From Herbiconiux sp. (GTDB lineage: Bacteria; Actinomycetota; Actinomycetes; Actinomycetales; Microbacteriaceae): a DNA stretch of 49,509 bases. The position numbers and the translations under genes were made by a program. The stretch covers positions 1 to 49,509 of the forward strand of contig NZ_JAHFUY010000031.1 in assembly GCF_023264895.1 (NCBI RefSeq). Reading direction: 5' to 3'. This document shows positions 34,480 through 42,933 of the stretch, one piece after another; the stretch's first letter is position 1, and every line of letters begins with the position of its first letter. The notes under the pieces are model-generated. The model saw nothing but the letters and a program-made list of their open reading frames with translations. It searched no databases and was not told where the DNA came from.

Positions 34480-35556
34480 ATGAGAAGACGCATCCTCACT
34501 GCCGGGATCCTGTCCGGGGCCGTGGCCCTCGTGCTGGCGGGATGCGCTCCCGCTCCGTCGTCCGGGGGTGGCGGGTCGACCGCCGGGCCCGAGGCGGGCG
34601 GCGACTACTGCGCGCGGATGGTGACGAACTCAGGTGGGCTCGAGGACCGATCCTTCAACCAGTCCAGCTGGGCGGGGCTGCAGGAGGCCCAGGAGGAGTT
34701 CGGGATCGACGCGCAGGTGCTCGTCTCGACCGGCGAGACGGATCTCGCCCCCAACGTCACGCAGGCCGTCGACAGCGGGTGCACGTTCGTGCTCACCGTC
34801 GGCTACGAGCTCGCCGACGCCACCCTCGAGGAGGCCGGCAACTTCCCGGACACCCACTTCGCGATCGTCGACGAGACGGTCGACGCCCCCAACGTCAAGC
34901 CGATCGTCTTCGACACCGCGCAGGCCTCGTACCTCGCGGGCTACCTCGCCGCCGGCGTCTCCAAGACCGGCGTCGTGGCGACCTTCGGCGGCGGCAACCA
35001 GCCTCCCGTCACCCTGTTCATGGACGGCTTCGTCGACGGCGTCGCGAAGTACAACGAGGTGCACGGCACCCAGGTGCGCGCCCTCGGCTGGGACAAGGCG
35101 GCCCAGGACGGCGTGTTCACGGGCGACTTCGAGGACATCAACAAGGGCAAGACCGTCACCCAGGGCTTCCTCGACCAGGGCGCCGACGTCATCCTGCCCG
35201 TCGCCGGCCAGGTGGGGGAGGGCGCGGCCTCCGCGGTGCTCGAATCCGGATCGGCGTCGCTCATCTGGGTCGACAACGACGGCTACGAGACGCTGCCGGC
35301 CGAGTACCGCCCCATCGTGCTCACGAGCGTGCTGAAGAACACCGGCGACGCCGTGGTGCAGATCGTCGGCGACGACATCGACGGCGAGTTCTCGGCCGAC
35401 CCCTTCATCGGCACCCTCGAGAACGAGGGCGTGGCGCTCGCACCCTTCCACGACCTCGAGGCCTCGGTGCCCGAGGAGCTCCGCGCCGAGATCGACGCCC
35501 TCCAGGCCGAGATCGTGGCGGGAACCGTCGTCGTGGACTCGCCGAGCGCTCCCTGA
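34480..35556 (+). CDS. BMP-family (PnrA-like) nucleoside-binding lipoprotein, paralogue 1
   Basis: A 358-residue lipoprotein. Signal peptide MRRRILTAG onward with a hydrophobic core and lipobox LVLAGC, so Cys22 is lipidated and the protein sits outside the membrane. The mature part follows the BMP/PnrA fold: NSGGLEDRSFNQSSWAGL, the FDTAQASYLAGYLAA stretch, VTLFMDGFVDGVAKYNE, LDQGADVILPVAGQ, WVDNDGYETLPAE, and the terminal FIGTLENEGVALAPFHD. Such proteins deliver purine nucleosides to BmpDEF-type importers. It lies upstream of a second, related lipoprotein and the transporter genes. Confidence 0.92.
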   Translation: MRRRILTAGILSGAVALVLAGCAPAPSSGGGGSTAGPEAGGDYCARMVTNSGGLEDRSFNQSSWAGLQEAQEEFGIDAQVLVSTGETDLAPNVTQAVDSGCTFVLTVGYELADATLEEAGNFPDTHFAIVDETVDAPNVKPIVFDTAQASYLAGYLAAGVSKTGVVATFGGGNQPPVTLFMDGFVDGVAKYNEVHGTQVRALGWDKAAQDGVFTGDFEDINKGKTVTQGFLDQGADVILPVAGQVGEGAASAVLESGSASLIWVDNDGYETLPAEYRPIVLTSVLKNTGDAVVQIVGDDIDGEFSADPFIGTLENEGVALAPFHDLEASVPEELRAEIDALQAEIVAGTVVVDSPSAP

Positions 35557-35724
35557 CGTTTCATGTTCATGCGGTGGACATTTCGCGCAGATTACGACGT
35601 GATCGCTTCTTTGTAACGCTTGTGCGCCTGAGACCGATCACCCCTGTCCTGGGGCGTCACATTTAGTAACGTTGCTCCCACACAGCCCCTGCGCACCTTG
35701 CAGGGCAGCATCTTGGAGGACATC

Positions 35725-36807
35725 TTGAGCATCAACCTTCGCCGGGCCAGCGTGGCCGGCTTCGCCACCCTGGGTGTGGCAGCTCTTCTGGCCGGATGCG
35801 CGTCCGCGCCGTCGGACACCGCATCCACGAGCGGCGGAGAGGCCGCGAGCGACTTCATCCCCTGCATGGTCTCCGACTCGGGCGGATTCGACGACAAGTC
35901 GTTCAACCAGGCCGGCTTCGAGGGCCTCACCGAGGCCGCGGACGCGCTCGGCGTCGAGCCCGTCACGGTCGAGTCGGCTGCTGAGACCGACTTCGAGCCC
36001 AACATCGACAACCTGGTCTCGCAGAACTGCAACCTGATCATCTCGGTCGGCTTCCTCCTCGCCGACGCCACCAAGTCCGCCGCCGAGGCGAACCCCGACG
36101 TGAACTTCTCGATCATCGACGACTCGTCGATCGAGGCCGACAACGTCAAGCCGATCGTCTTCGACACCGCTCAGGCCGCGTTCCTGGCCGGCTACGCCGC
36201 GGCGAGCTACAGCAAGACGGGCACCGTGGGCACCTACGGCGGCATCCAGATCCCGTCGGTCACCATCTTCATGGACGGCTTCGTCGACGGCGTGAGCTAC
36301 TACAACGAGCAGAAGGGCACCGACGTCAAGGCCATCGGCTGGGACGTCGCCGCTCAGACGGGTCAGTTCACGGGTGGCTTCGCCGCCGGTGTCGAGGCCA
36401 AGACCGTCGCGCAGGGCCTCATCGACCAGGGTGCCGACGTCATCCTCCCCGTCGGTGGACCGATCTTCCTCTCCGCCGGCGAGGCGATCCGCGACTCCGG
36501 CAAGGAGATCGCCCTCGTGGGCGTCGACTCCGACAACTACGAGACCGCTCCCGACCTCGCCGACCTCTTCCTCACCTCGGTGATGAAGGGCGTGGCCGCC
36601 GGTGTGGTCGACGTGGTCGACACCTCCGCCGCCGGTGACTTCGACGCCACCCCGTTCGTGGGCACGCTCGAGAACGACGGCGTGGGCATCGCCCCGTTCC
36701 ACGACTTCGAGGACAAGGTCTCGCCCGACCTGCAGGCGGAGCTCGACACGATCAGCGAGGGCATCATCTCCGGTGACATCACGGTCGAGTCGCCCTCGAC
36801 CCCGTAA
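35725..36807 (+). CDS. BMP-family (PnrA-like) nucleoside-binding lipoprotein, paralogue 2
   Basis: 360 residues from a TTG start; GGAGGA lies 4 nt before it, while an earlier in-frame TTG at 35698 has no such site. The signal peptide ends at lipobox LLAGC with Cys25. The BMP fold is shown by DSGGFDDKSFNQAGFEGL, KPIVFDTAQAAFLAGYAAA, VTIFMDGFVDGVSYYNE, IDQGADVILPVGGP, VGVDSDNYETAPDL and FVGTLENDGVGIAPFHD. It is clearly related to the preceding lipoprotein but diverged. Followed by a strong terminator, then the ABC transporter, so it may be made in excess of the membrane parts. Confidence 0.93.
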   Translation: MSINLRRASVAGFATLGVAALLAGCASAPSDTASTSGGEAASDFIPCMVSDSGGFDDKSFNQAGFEGLTEAADALGVEPVTVESAAETDFEPNIDNLVSQNCNLIISVGFLLADATKSAAEANPDVNFSIIDDSSIEADNVKPIVFDTAQAAFLAGYAAASYSKTGTVGTYGGIQIPSVTIFMDGFVDGVSYYNEQKGTDVKAIGWDVAAQTGQFTGGFAAGVEAKTVAQGLIDQGADVILPVGGPIFLSAGEAIRDSGKEIALVGVDSDNYETAPDLADLFLTSVMKGVAAGVVDVVDTSAAGDFDATPFVGTLENDGVGIAPFHDFEDKVSPDLQAELDTISEGIISGDITVESPSTP

Positions 36808-36833
36808 GGAATCCGCGTCCTGAACGCGACATC

Positions 36834-36876
36834 GGTCGGGGGGACCAGCGCTGCTGGTTCCCCCGACCTCTTCTTT
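36834..36876 (+). terminator. Terminator after the second BMP lipoprotein gene
   Basis: A 16-bp stem (36834-36849 with 36853-36868, one G-T pair) with a GCT loop, followed by TCTTCTTT. This is the best classic terminator in the window. Confidence 0.85.
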
Positions 36877-36909
36877 GGCGGACACCACGGCCCCCCTCCG
36901 GGGAGTAGG

Positions 36910-36915
36910 TAGATT
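36910..36915 (+). promoter_or_regulatory. -10 element of the nucleoside ABC transporter operon
   Basis: TAGATT ends 7 nt before the ATG at 36922, right after the terminator; the transporter operon thus has its own leaderless promoter. Confidence 0.55.
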
Positions 36916-36921
36916 GACTCC

Positions 36922-38451
36922 ATGAAACTCGAACTGCGGGGCATCACGAAGCGATTCGGTGCCCTCACCGCGAACGACCACATCGACCTCACGGTCGAGC
37001 CGGGCGAGATCCACTGCCTTCTCGGTGAGAACGGCGCGGGTAAGTCCACCCTCATGAACGTGCTCTACGGCCTCTACCAGGCCGACGAAGGCGAGATCGT
37101 GCTCGACGACGTCGTCCAGCACTTCGCTGGCCCCGGTGACGCCATGAACGCCGGCATCGGCATGGTGCACCAGCACTTCATGCTCATCCCCGTCTTCACC
37201 GTCGCCGAGAACGTGATGCTCGGTCACGAGCAGACGAAGTTCGGCGGCCGCCTCGACCTCAACGCCGCTCGCGCGAAGGTGCGCGAGATCAGCGACAGGT
37301 TCGGCTTCGACGTCGATCCGGATGCGCTGGTCGACGATCTCCCCGTGGGCGTGCAGCAGCGGGTCGAGATCATCAAGGCCCTCTCGCGCGACGCGAAGGT
37401 GCTCGTGTTCGACGAGCCCACCGCCGTGCTCACGCCGCAGGAGACCGACGAGCTGATGGCGATCATGCGCCTGCTCAAGGAAGCCGGAACCTCCATCGTC
37501 TTCATCACCCACAAGCTGCGCGAGGTGCGCGAGGTCGCCGACCGCATCACGGTCATCCGCCTCGGCAAGGTCGTGGGCGAGGCCTCGCCCACCGCGACCA
37601 ACGCGGAGCTCGCCTCGCTGATGGTTGGCCGCGCGGTCGAGCTGACCGTGCAGAAGGCGCCCGCCCAGCCCGGCAAGGCCGCCCTCCAGGTCTCGAACCT
37701 CTCGGTCATCGACCCGCGCGGCCAGGTCGTGGTCAACGATGTGTCGTTCGAGGTGCGGGCGGGCGAGATCCTCGCCATCGCCGGCGTGCAGGGCAACGGC
37801 CAGACCGAGCTCACCGAGGCGCTCATGGGCCTGCAGGCGCGCGTCTCCGGCACCGTCTCGCTCGACGGCCGCTCGCTCGTGGGCATGTCGGTGCGCAAGG
37901 TGCTCGACTCCGGTGTCGGGTTCGTGCCCGAGGACCGCAAGGAGGACGGCCTGGTCGGCGAGTTCACGATCGCCGAGAACCTCATGCTCGACCGCTCGGA
38001 GGGCAAGCCCTTCGTCAAGGGCGGCAACCTGCAGCTGTCGTTCCTCAACGGCTTCGCCGAGGACAAGTCGAAGGAGTTCGACGTGCGCTCCCAGGGCATC
38101 CAGACCGCTGTCGGCCGTCTCTCCGGCGGAAACCAGCAGAAGGTCGTGCTCGCGCGCGAGCTGTCGCGGGAGCTCCGGCTGTTCGTGGCGGCGCAGCCCA
38201 CCCGCGGCATCGACGTGGGATCGATCGAGTTCGTGCACAAGCGCATCGTGGCCACGCGCGACGAGGGCATCCCCGTGGTGGTCGTCTCCACCGAGCTCGA
38301 CGAGGTCGTCGCGCTCGCCGATCGCATCGCCGTGATGTACCGCGGATCCATCGTGGGCATCGTTCCGGGCACCACCTCGCGCGACGTGCTGGGCCTCATG
38401 ATGGCGGGCGAAGTCCCCGCCGGTATCGACGTGGAAGGAACCGCCGCGTGA
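36922..38451 (+). CDS. Nucleoside-type ABC importer ATPase with two nucleotide-binding domains
   Basis: 509 residues. Domain 1 (about 1-245): ITKRFGALTANDHIDLTV, Walker A GENGAGKST, Walker B LVFDEPTAVLTP and H-loop ITHKLREV; its signature is LPVGVQQR. Domain 2 (about 255-500): degenerate Walker A GVQGNGQTE, FVPEDRKEDGLVGEF, signature LSGGNQQK, and FVAAQPTRGIDVGSIEF in place of a standard Walker B. This is the normal pattern for YufO/BmpD-like nucleoside importers. The stop overlaps the next permease by 4 nt (GTGA). Confidence 0.95.
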   Translation: MKLELRGITKRFGALTANDHIDLTVEPGEIHCLLGENGAGKSTLMNVLYGLYQADEGEIVLDDVVQHFAGPGDAMNAGIGMVHQHFMLIPVFTVAENVMLGHEQTKFGGRLDLNAARAKVREISDRFGFDVDPDALVDDLPVGVQQRVEIIKALSRDAKVLVFDEPTAVLTPQETDELMAIMRLLKEAGTSIVFITHKLREVREVADRITVIRLGKVVGEASPTATNAELASLMVGRAVELTVQKAPAQPGKAALQVSNLSVIDPRGQVVVNDVSFEVRAGEILAIAGVQGNGQTELTEALMGLQARVSGTVSLDGRSLVGMSVRKVLDSGVGFVPEDRKEDGLVGEFTIAENLMLDRSEGKPFVKGGNLQLSFLNGFAEDKSKEFDVRSQGIQTAVGRLSGGNQQKVVLARELSRELRLFVAAQPTRGIDVGSIEFVHKRIVATRDEGIPVVVVSTELDEVVALADRIAVMYRGSIVGIVPGTTSRDVLGLMMAGEVPAGIDVEGTAA

Positions 38452-39713
38452 GCGACACCACCCTGACCAAGCCCGCTCCGGTGGCCGAGCCGCCGTCGCG
38501 GTGGCGCAAGGCGCTGACCGAGATCACCGGCGGCAGCGTCATGATCTCGATCCTCGCCGTCGTGCTCGCGATGATCGCGGGCGGCATCCTGATCGCCCTC
38601 ACCGACGAGAACGTGCAGGCGGCGGCGGGCTACTTCTTCGCCCGCCCGGCTGACACGCTCGCCGAGATCTGGAAGGCCGTCTCCGGCGCCTACGTCGCCC
38701 TCTTCCAGGGCTCGGTGTTCAACCCCAACCGGCCCGAGTTCGCGTCGCAGATCAAGCCGTTCACCGAGACCCTCGCCTTCGCCACCCCGCTCATCGCGGC
38801 CGGCCTCGGCGTGGGCCTCGCGTTCCGCGTCGGCATGTTCAACATCGGCGGCCGCGGTCAGATGCTCATCGCCGCCGCGTGCGCCGGCTGGGTGGGCTTC
38901 ACGCTCGACCTGCCGTGGGGCCTGCACATGGTGCTCGCCGTGCTCGCCGGTCTCATCGGCGGCGGCATCTGGGGTGGCCTCGCCGGTCTCCTGAAAGCTC
39001 GCACGGGAGCCCACGAGGTGATCGTCACGATCATGCTCAACTACGTGGCGTTCTACCTGGTCTCCTACCTCCTGCGCACACCCGTCCTCCAGGCGCCCGG
39101 ATCGAACAACCCGAAGTCGCCCCCGATCATGGACACGGCGGTGTTCCCCGATCTCCTCGGGCCGCAGTTCAACCTCAACTTCGGCTTCATCCTCGTGATC
39201 GCGGCCACGGTGTTCGTGTGGTGGCTGCTCAGCCGCTCCTCGCTCGGCTTCAAGTTCCGTGCCGTGGGCCTGAACCCGAACGCCGCCCGGGTGGCCGGCA
39301 TCGACGTCAAGAACATGTACGTCTACGCCATGCTCATCTCGGGTGCGCTCGTGGGTCTCGCGGGCATCTCGCAGGTGCTCGGCCCGCTGTCGTCCGGCTT
39401 CAGCTCGGGGCTCGACGCGGGCATCGGCTTCGACGCCATCACCGTGGCGCTCCTCGGCCGCTCCAAGCCGTGGGGCATCTTCGTGGCCGGCATCCTGTTC
39501 GGAGCGTTCAAGGCCGGCGGCTTCGCGATGCAGGCCTCGCAGGGCATCCCGATTGACATCGTGCTCGTCGTGCAGTCGCTCATCGTGCTGTTCATCGCCG
39601 CCCCGCCGCTCATCCGCACCGTGTTCCGGCTGCCGGATCCGTCGAAACCCAAGAAGCCCAAGGCGCCCAAGGCGTCGGCCGCACCGACCCAGAAGGCGGT
39701 GATCGCCAAGTGA
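38448..39713 (+). CDS. Nucleoside ABC importer permease 1 (YufP/BmpE-like)
   Basis: A 421-residue permease with about nine to ten helices. After a cytoplasmic N-terminus come VMISILAVVLAMIAGGILI, TLAFATPLIAAGLGVGLAFR, the conserved FNIGGRGQML loop, GLLKARTGAHEVIVTIMLNY, FVWWLLSRSSLGFKFRAVGLN with the following AARVAGIDVKNMYVYAM, and FDAITVALLGRSKPWGIF. The last 25 residues are a Lys/Pro-rich tail. It pairs with the next permease; start and stop overlap the neighbours by 4 nt. Confidence 0.94.
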   Translation: MSDTTLTKPAPVAEPPSRWRKALTEITGGSVMISILAVVLAMIAGGILIALTDENVQAAAGYFFARPADTLAEIWKAVSGAYVALFQGSVFNPNRPEFASQIKPFTETLAFATPLIAAGLGVGLAFRVGMFNIGGRGQMLIAAACAGWVGFTLDLPWGLHMVLAVLAGLIGGGIWGGLAGLLKARTGAHEVIVTIMLNYVAFYLVSYLLRTPVLQAPGSNNPKSPPIMDTAVFPDLLGPQFNLNFGFILVIAATVFVWWLLSRSSLGFKFRAVGLNPNAARVAGIDVKNMYVYAMLISGALVGLAGISQVLGPLSSGFSSGLDAGIGFDAITVALLGRSKPWGIFVAGILFGAFKAGGFAMQASQGIPIDIVLVVQSLIVLFIAAPPLIRTVFRLPDPSKPKKPKAPKASAAPTQKAVIAK

Positions 39714-41038
39714 GCGAGAACGTCTCGACCAACAATCTGGCCTCCAACGCGGGGGTGCCGCCCACCGAGCACAACCACCCGGACTCGACGTCCGGCCTCA
39801 CGACGGTCGTCATCAAGAGCTGGAAGGCGCCGATCGTCTTCGCCGTCTTCACCGTCATCGCGATCCTGCTGTTCGTGGTGTTCGGACGCGACGGATCGTC
39901 GACGTTCCGGCTCTCGACCGACTCCGACCTGATCCAGCTGCCCGAGGTCGTGCTGCCCACGCGCGGCACGGGCATCGTGCTCGCGATCCTGCTCGTGGCG
40001 CTCACCGTCTTCTCGGCGTGGCTCGTCTCGAAGGACCGCAAGGTGCGGCTGTGGGTCATCGCCGTCTTCGCCGTGCTGTTCCTCGTGGGATTCCTCACCT
40101 GGGCTGCGGCCGGACAGACGATCCCGGTGCCCGGGCTCCTGATCGGCACGGTCTCGCTCAGCGTTCCGCTGATCTTCGGAGCTCTCGGCGGTGTCATCTC
40201 GGAGCGCGTGGGCGTCGTGAACGTCGCGATCGAGGGGCAGCTGCTGGCCGGCGCCTTCGTGTCGGCGGTCGTGGCCTCGGTGACGGGCAACCCGTTCGTC
40301 GGCCTGATCGGCGCCGTCGTCGCCGGAGCGATCGTGTCGTTCGTGCTCGCCGCGTTCTCCATCAAGTACCTCGTCGACCAGGTCATCGTCGGCGTCGTGC
40401 TCAACGTGCTCGTCACCGGACTCACGTCGTTCCTCTACTCGCAGGTGCTCACCGAAGACCCGGGGCTGCTCAACTCGCCGCCGCGCTTCGACCGCATCCC
40501 CATCCCGCTGCTGTCCGAGATCCCGGTCATCGGGCCCACGCTGTTCCGCCAGACCATCGTGGTGTACCTCATGTACATCGCCGTGGCGCTGGTCTTCTGG
40601 GGCCTGTTCCGCACCAAGTGGGGCCTGCGCGTGCGGGCCGTGGGCGAGCATCCGCAGGCTGCGGACACCGTGGGCATCAAGGTCAACTCCACCCGGTTCT
40701 GGAACGTGTCGCTCGCCGGTGCGATCGCCGGCCTCGGTGGCGCGTACTTCACCCTCGGCTCGGTGGGAGCGTTCAACAAGGAGATGACGGCGGGCGCGGG
40801 CTTCATCGCCCTCGCGGCGGTGATCTTCGGGCGCTGGGATCCGATCAGGGCCACGCTCGCCGCTCTGCTGTTCGGCTTCGCGTCGAACCTGCAGAACGTG
40901 CTCGGCATCATCGGGTCGCCCGTGCCGTCGGAATTCATGCTCATGCTGCCGTACGTGGTCACGATCTTCGCCGTGGCGGGGCTCGTGGGGCGCGTGCGGG
41001 GCCCGGCCGCGGCCGGCAAGCCTTACGTGGGGTCGTGA
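39710..41038 (+). CDS. Nucleoside ABC importer permease 2 (YufQ/BmpF-like)
   Basis: A 442-residue permease. It has an unusual N-terminal extension of about 130 residues with three extra helices (APIVFAVFTVIAILLFVVFG, GIVLAILLVALTVFSAWLV, VIAVFAVLFLVGFLTWAAA) before the family core: VPLIFGALGGVISERVGVVN, VAIEGQLLAGAFVSAVVAS, LAAFSIKYLVDQVIVGVVLN, WGLRVRAVGEHPQAADTVGI, TAGAGFIALAAVIFGRWDP. A GTGA overlap couples it to cytidine deaminase. Confidence 0.94.
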   Translation: MSENVSTNNLASNAGVPPTEHNHPDSTSGLTTVVIKSWKAPIVFAVFTVIAILLFVVFGRDGSSTFRLSTDSDLIQLPEVVLPTRGTGIVLAILLVALTVFSAWLVSKDRKVRLWVIAVFAVLFLVGFLTWAAAGQTIPVPGLLIGTVSLSVPLIFGALGGVISERVGVVNVAIEGQLLAGAFVSAVVASVTGNPFVGLIGAVVAGAIVSFVLAAFSIKYLVDQVIVGVVLNVLVTGLTSFLYSQVLTEDPGLLNSPPRFDRIPIPLLSEIPVIGPTLFRQTIVVYLMYIAVALVFWGLFRTKWGLRVRAVGEHPQAADTVGIKVNSTRFWNVSLAGAIAGLGGAYFTLGSVGAFNKEMTAGAGFIALAAVIFGRWDPIRATLAALLFGFASNLQNVLGIIGSPVPSEFMLMLPYVVTIFAVAGLVGRVRGPAAAGKPYVGS

Positions 41039-41472
41039 TCGTGACTGCTTCTGCTTCTGTCTCTTCTTCCGACTACGACTGGGATGCGCTGCGTGCCGTC
41101 GCCCTGTCGGCCATGGAGAAGGCCTACGTGCCGTACTCGAAGTTCCCGGTGGGGGTCGCCGCCATCGTCGACGACGGGCGCGTCATCTCGGGCTGCAACG
41201 TGGAGAACGCCTCCTACGGGCTCACCCTGTGCGCCGAGTGCACGCTCGTCTCGACGCTGCACATGACCGGTGGCGGCAAGCTCGTGGCCTTCACGTGCGT
41301 CGACGGCAACGGCGGCGCCCTCATGCCCTGCGGCCGCTGCCGGCAGCTGCTCTTCGAGCACTCGGCCGAAGGCATGCTGCTCGAGACGGTGTCGGGCATC
41401 AAGACGATCGACGAGGTCATCCCGGACGCCTTCGGGCCCCGCACCCTCGCCGCCTACCACAACGCCGAATAG
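41035..41472 (+). CDS. cdd: Cytidine deaminase
   Basis: A 145-residue homotetrameric-type enzyme that deaminates cytidine and deoxycytidine. Seen: YVPYSKFPVGVAAI, the zinc-site CNVENASYGLTLCAECTLVS with the catalytic Glu in CAE, and PCGRCRQLLFE with the other two zinc Cys. The GTG at 41035 is chosen because it makes the same 4-nt overlap as the other junctions here; a second GTG at 41041 is possible. It acts on pyrimidine nucleosides brought in by the upstream ABC system. Confidence 0.93.
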   Translation: MIVTASASVSSSDYDWDALRAVALSAMEKAYVPYSKFPVGVAAIVDDGRVISGCNVENASYGLTLCAECTLVSTLHMTGGGKLVAFTCVDGNGGALMPCGRCRQLLFEHSAEGMLLETVSGIKTIDEVIPDAFGPRTLAAYHNAE

Positions 41473-41480
41473 CGCCGATC

Positions 41481-41525
41481 CGTCACTTTCCACGCCTCCC
41501 TGCGCGAGGTCGTGTGAGAAGTGAC
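41481..41525. repeat. Imperfect inverted repeat between cdd and deoA
   Basis: GTCACTT near 41481 pairs with AAGTGAC near 41519, and CACGCCTC pairs with GAGGTCGTG with one bulge. It ends just before the deoA ribosome site and could pause transcription or act in RNA processing. Confidence 0.4.
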
Positions 41526-41552
41526 GTCTCGGCAGAGACCTGGAGGACTGCC

Positions 41553-42845
41553 ATGGCTGCAGAGAAGTTCGATGTCGTGGATCTGATCCGCACGAAGCGC
41601 GACAAGGGGACGCTGTCGACCCCGGAGATCGACTGGCTGATCGATGCGTACACCCGCGGGTTCGTGGGCGACGAGCAGATGGCCGCGCTCGCGATGGCCA
41701 TCCTGCTCAACGGGATGTCGCGCGACGAGATCCGCGATCTGACGCTCGCGATGATCGCCTCGGGCGAGCGGATGGACTTCTCCTCGCTCGGCAAGCCGAC
41801 GGTCGACAAGCACTCGACAGGTGGGGTGGGCGACAAGATCACCCTTCCGCTCATGCCGCTCGTCGCGTCGTGCGGGGTGGCCGTGCCGCAGCTCTCGGGT
41901 CGCTGGCTCGGGCACACCGGCGGCACGCTCGACAAGCTCGAGTCGATCCCCGGCTGGCGCGCCTCGCTCTCGAACGAGGAGATGCTCGCGCAGCTCGACT
42001 CGGTCGGTGGGGTCATCTGTGCGGCAGGATCCGGCCTCGCGCCAGCCGACAAGAAGCTCTACGCGCTCCGTGACATCACGGGGACCGTCGAGGCCATCCC
42101 GCTCATCGCGTCGTCGATCATGTCGAAGAAGATCGCCGAGGGCACCGACTCCCTCGTGCTCGACGTGAAGTTCGGCTCGGGCGCGTTCATGCAGGACATC
42201 GCGCTCTCGCGCGAGCTCGCGAAGACCATGGTCGACCTCGGCAACGACGCCGGCGTCCGCACCACGGCGCTTCTGACGAACATGAACGTGCCGCTGGGCC
42301 TTGCCATCGGTAACGCCAACGAGGTGCGCGAGTCGGTCGAGGTGCTCGCCGGCGGCGGGCCCGCCGACGTGGTAGAGCTGACGCTCGCGCTCGCCTCGGA
42401 GATGCTCCGGCTCGCCGGCCAGCCCGACGCCGACGTGGTGGCCGCTCTCGCCGACGGGCGCGCCATGGACTCCTGGAACGCGGTCATCCGCGCCCAGGGC
42501 GGCGACCCGACGGCGCCGCTGCCGGTCGCTCGCGAGACCACGACCGTGTACGCGCCGCGCTCCGGAGTGCTGCTGCGCCAGGAGGCGCTGCCGTTCGGGA
42601 TCGCCGCGTGGCGGTTGGGCGCCGGGCGTGCCCGTGCCCAGGATGCCGTTCAGCACGCCGCGGGCATCGACCTGCACGCGAAGCCGGGCGACACGGTGAC
42701 CGAGGGGCAGGCGCTGTTCACCCTGTCGGCCGACGAGCCGTCGCGGTTCGAGCGGGCGCTCGCGTCGCTCGAGGGCGCGTGGGAGATCGGCGACGCCGGG
42801 GAGTACGAGGGCTTCGGGCCGCTGGTGGCGGAGCGCATCTCGTAG
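41553..42845 (+). CDS. deoA: Thymidine phosphorylase (pyrimidine-nucleoside phosphorylase family)
   Basis: A 430-residue enzyme splitting thymidine or deoxyuridine with phosphate. Seen: DLIRTKRDKGTLSTPEIDWL, AMAILLNGMSRDEI, the phosphate-binding KHSTGGVGDKITL, VPQLSGRWLGHTGGTLDKLE, LIASSIMSKKIAEGTDSLV, DVKFGSGAFM and the C-terminal domain with AGIDLHAKPGDTVTEGQAL. The start is fixed by TGGAGGA 7 nt upstream; the frame is open into the cdd gene but without similarity. It continues the nucleoside-use operon. Confidence 0.95.
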   Translation: MAAEKFDVVDLIRTKRDKGTLSTPEIDWLIDAYTRGFVGDEQMAALAMAILLNGMSRDEIRDLTLAMIASGERMDFSSLGKPTVDKHSTGGVGDKITLPLMPLVASCGVAVPQLSGRWLGHTGGTLDKLESIPGWRASLSNEEMLAQLDSVGGVICAAGSGLAPADKKLYALRDITGTVEAIPLIASSIMSKKIAEGTDSLVLDVKFGSGAFMQDIALSRELAKTMVDLGNDAGVRTTALLTNMNVPLGLAIGNANEVRESVEVLAGGGPADVVELTLALASEMLRLAGQPDADVVAALADGRAMDSWNAVIRAQGGDPTAPLPVARETTTVYAPRSGVLLRQEALPFGIAAWRLGAGRARAQDAVQHAAGIDLHAKPGDTVTEGQALFTLSADEPSRFERALASLEGAWEIGDAGEYEGFGPLVAERIS

Positions 42846-42921
42846 CTGCTGGCATTCTTGGCTGGCAGGAAGTGCGTGGGCTCTGGCCGTCCTCGTGTGG
42901 AGGGGTGGGCATCCGGATGCC

Positions 42922-42927
42922 TACGCT
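42922..42927 (+). promoter_or_regulatory. -10 element of the DinB-like gene
   Basis: TACGCT ends 7 nt before the ATG at 42934; no ribosome site is present. Confidence 0.5.
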
Positions 42928-42933
42928 CGGAGC

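Noticed and set aside
36922..38451. Treating the second ABC domain as inactivated by mutation
   Set aside because: Degenerate Walker A and B in domain 2 are normal for the nucleoside/ribose-type importer ATPases.
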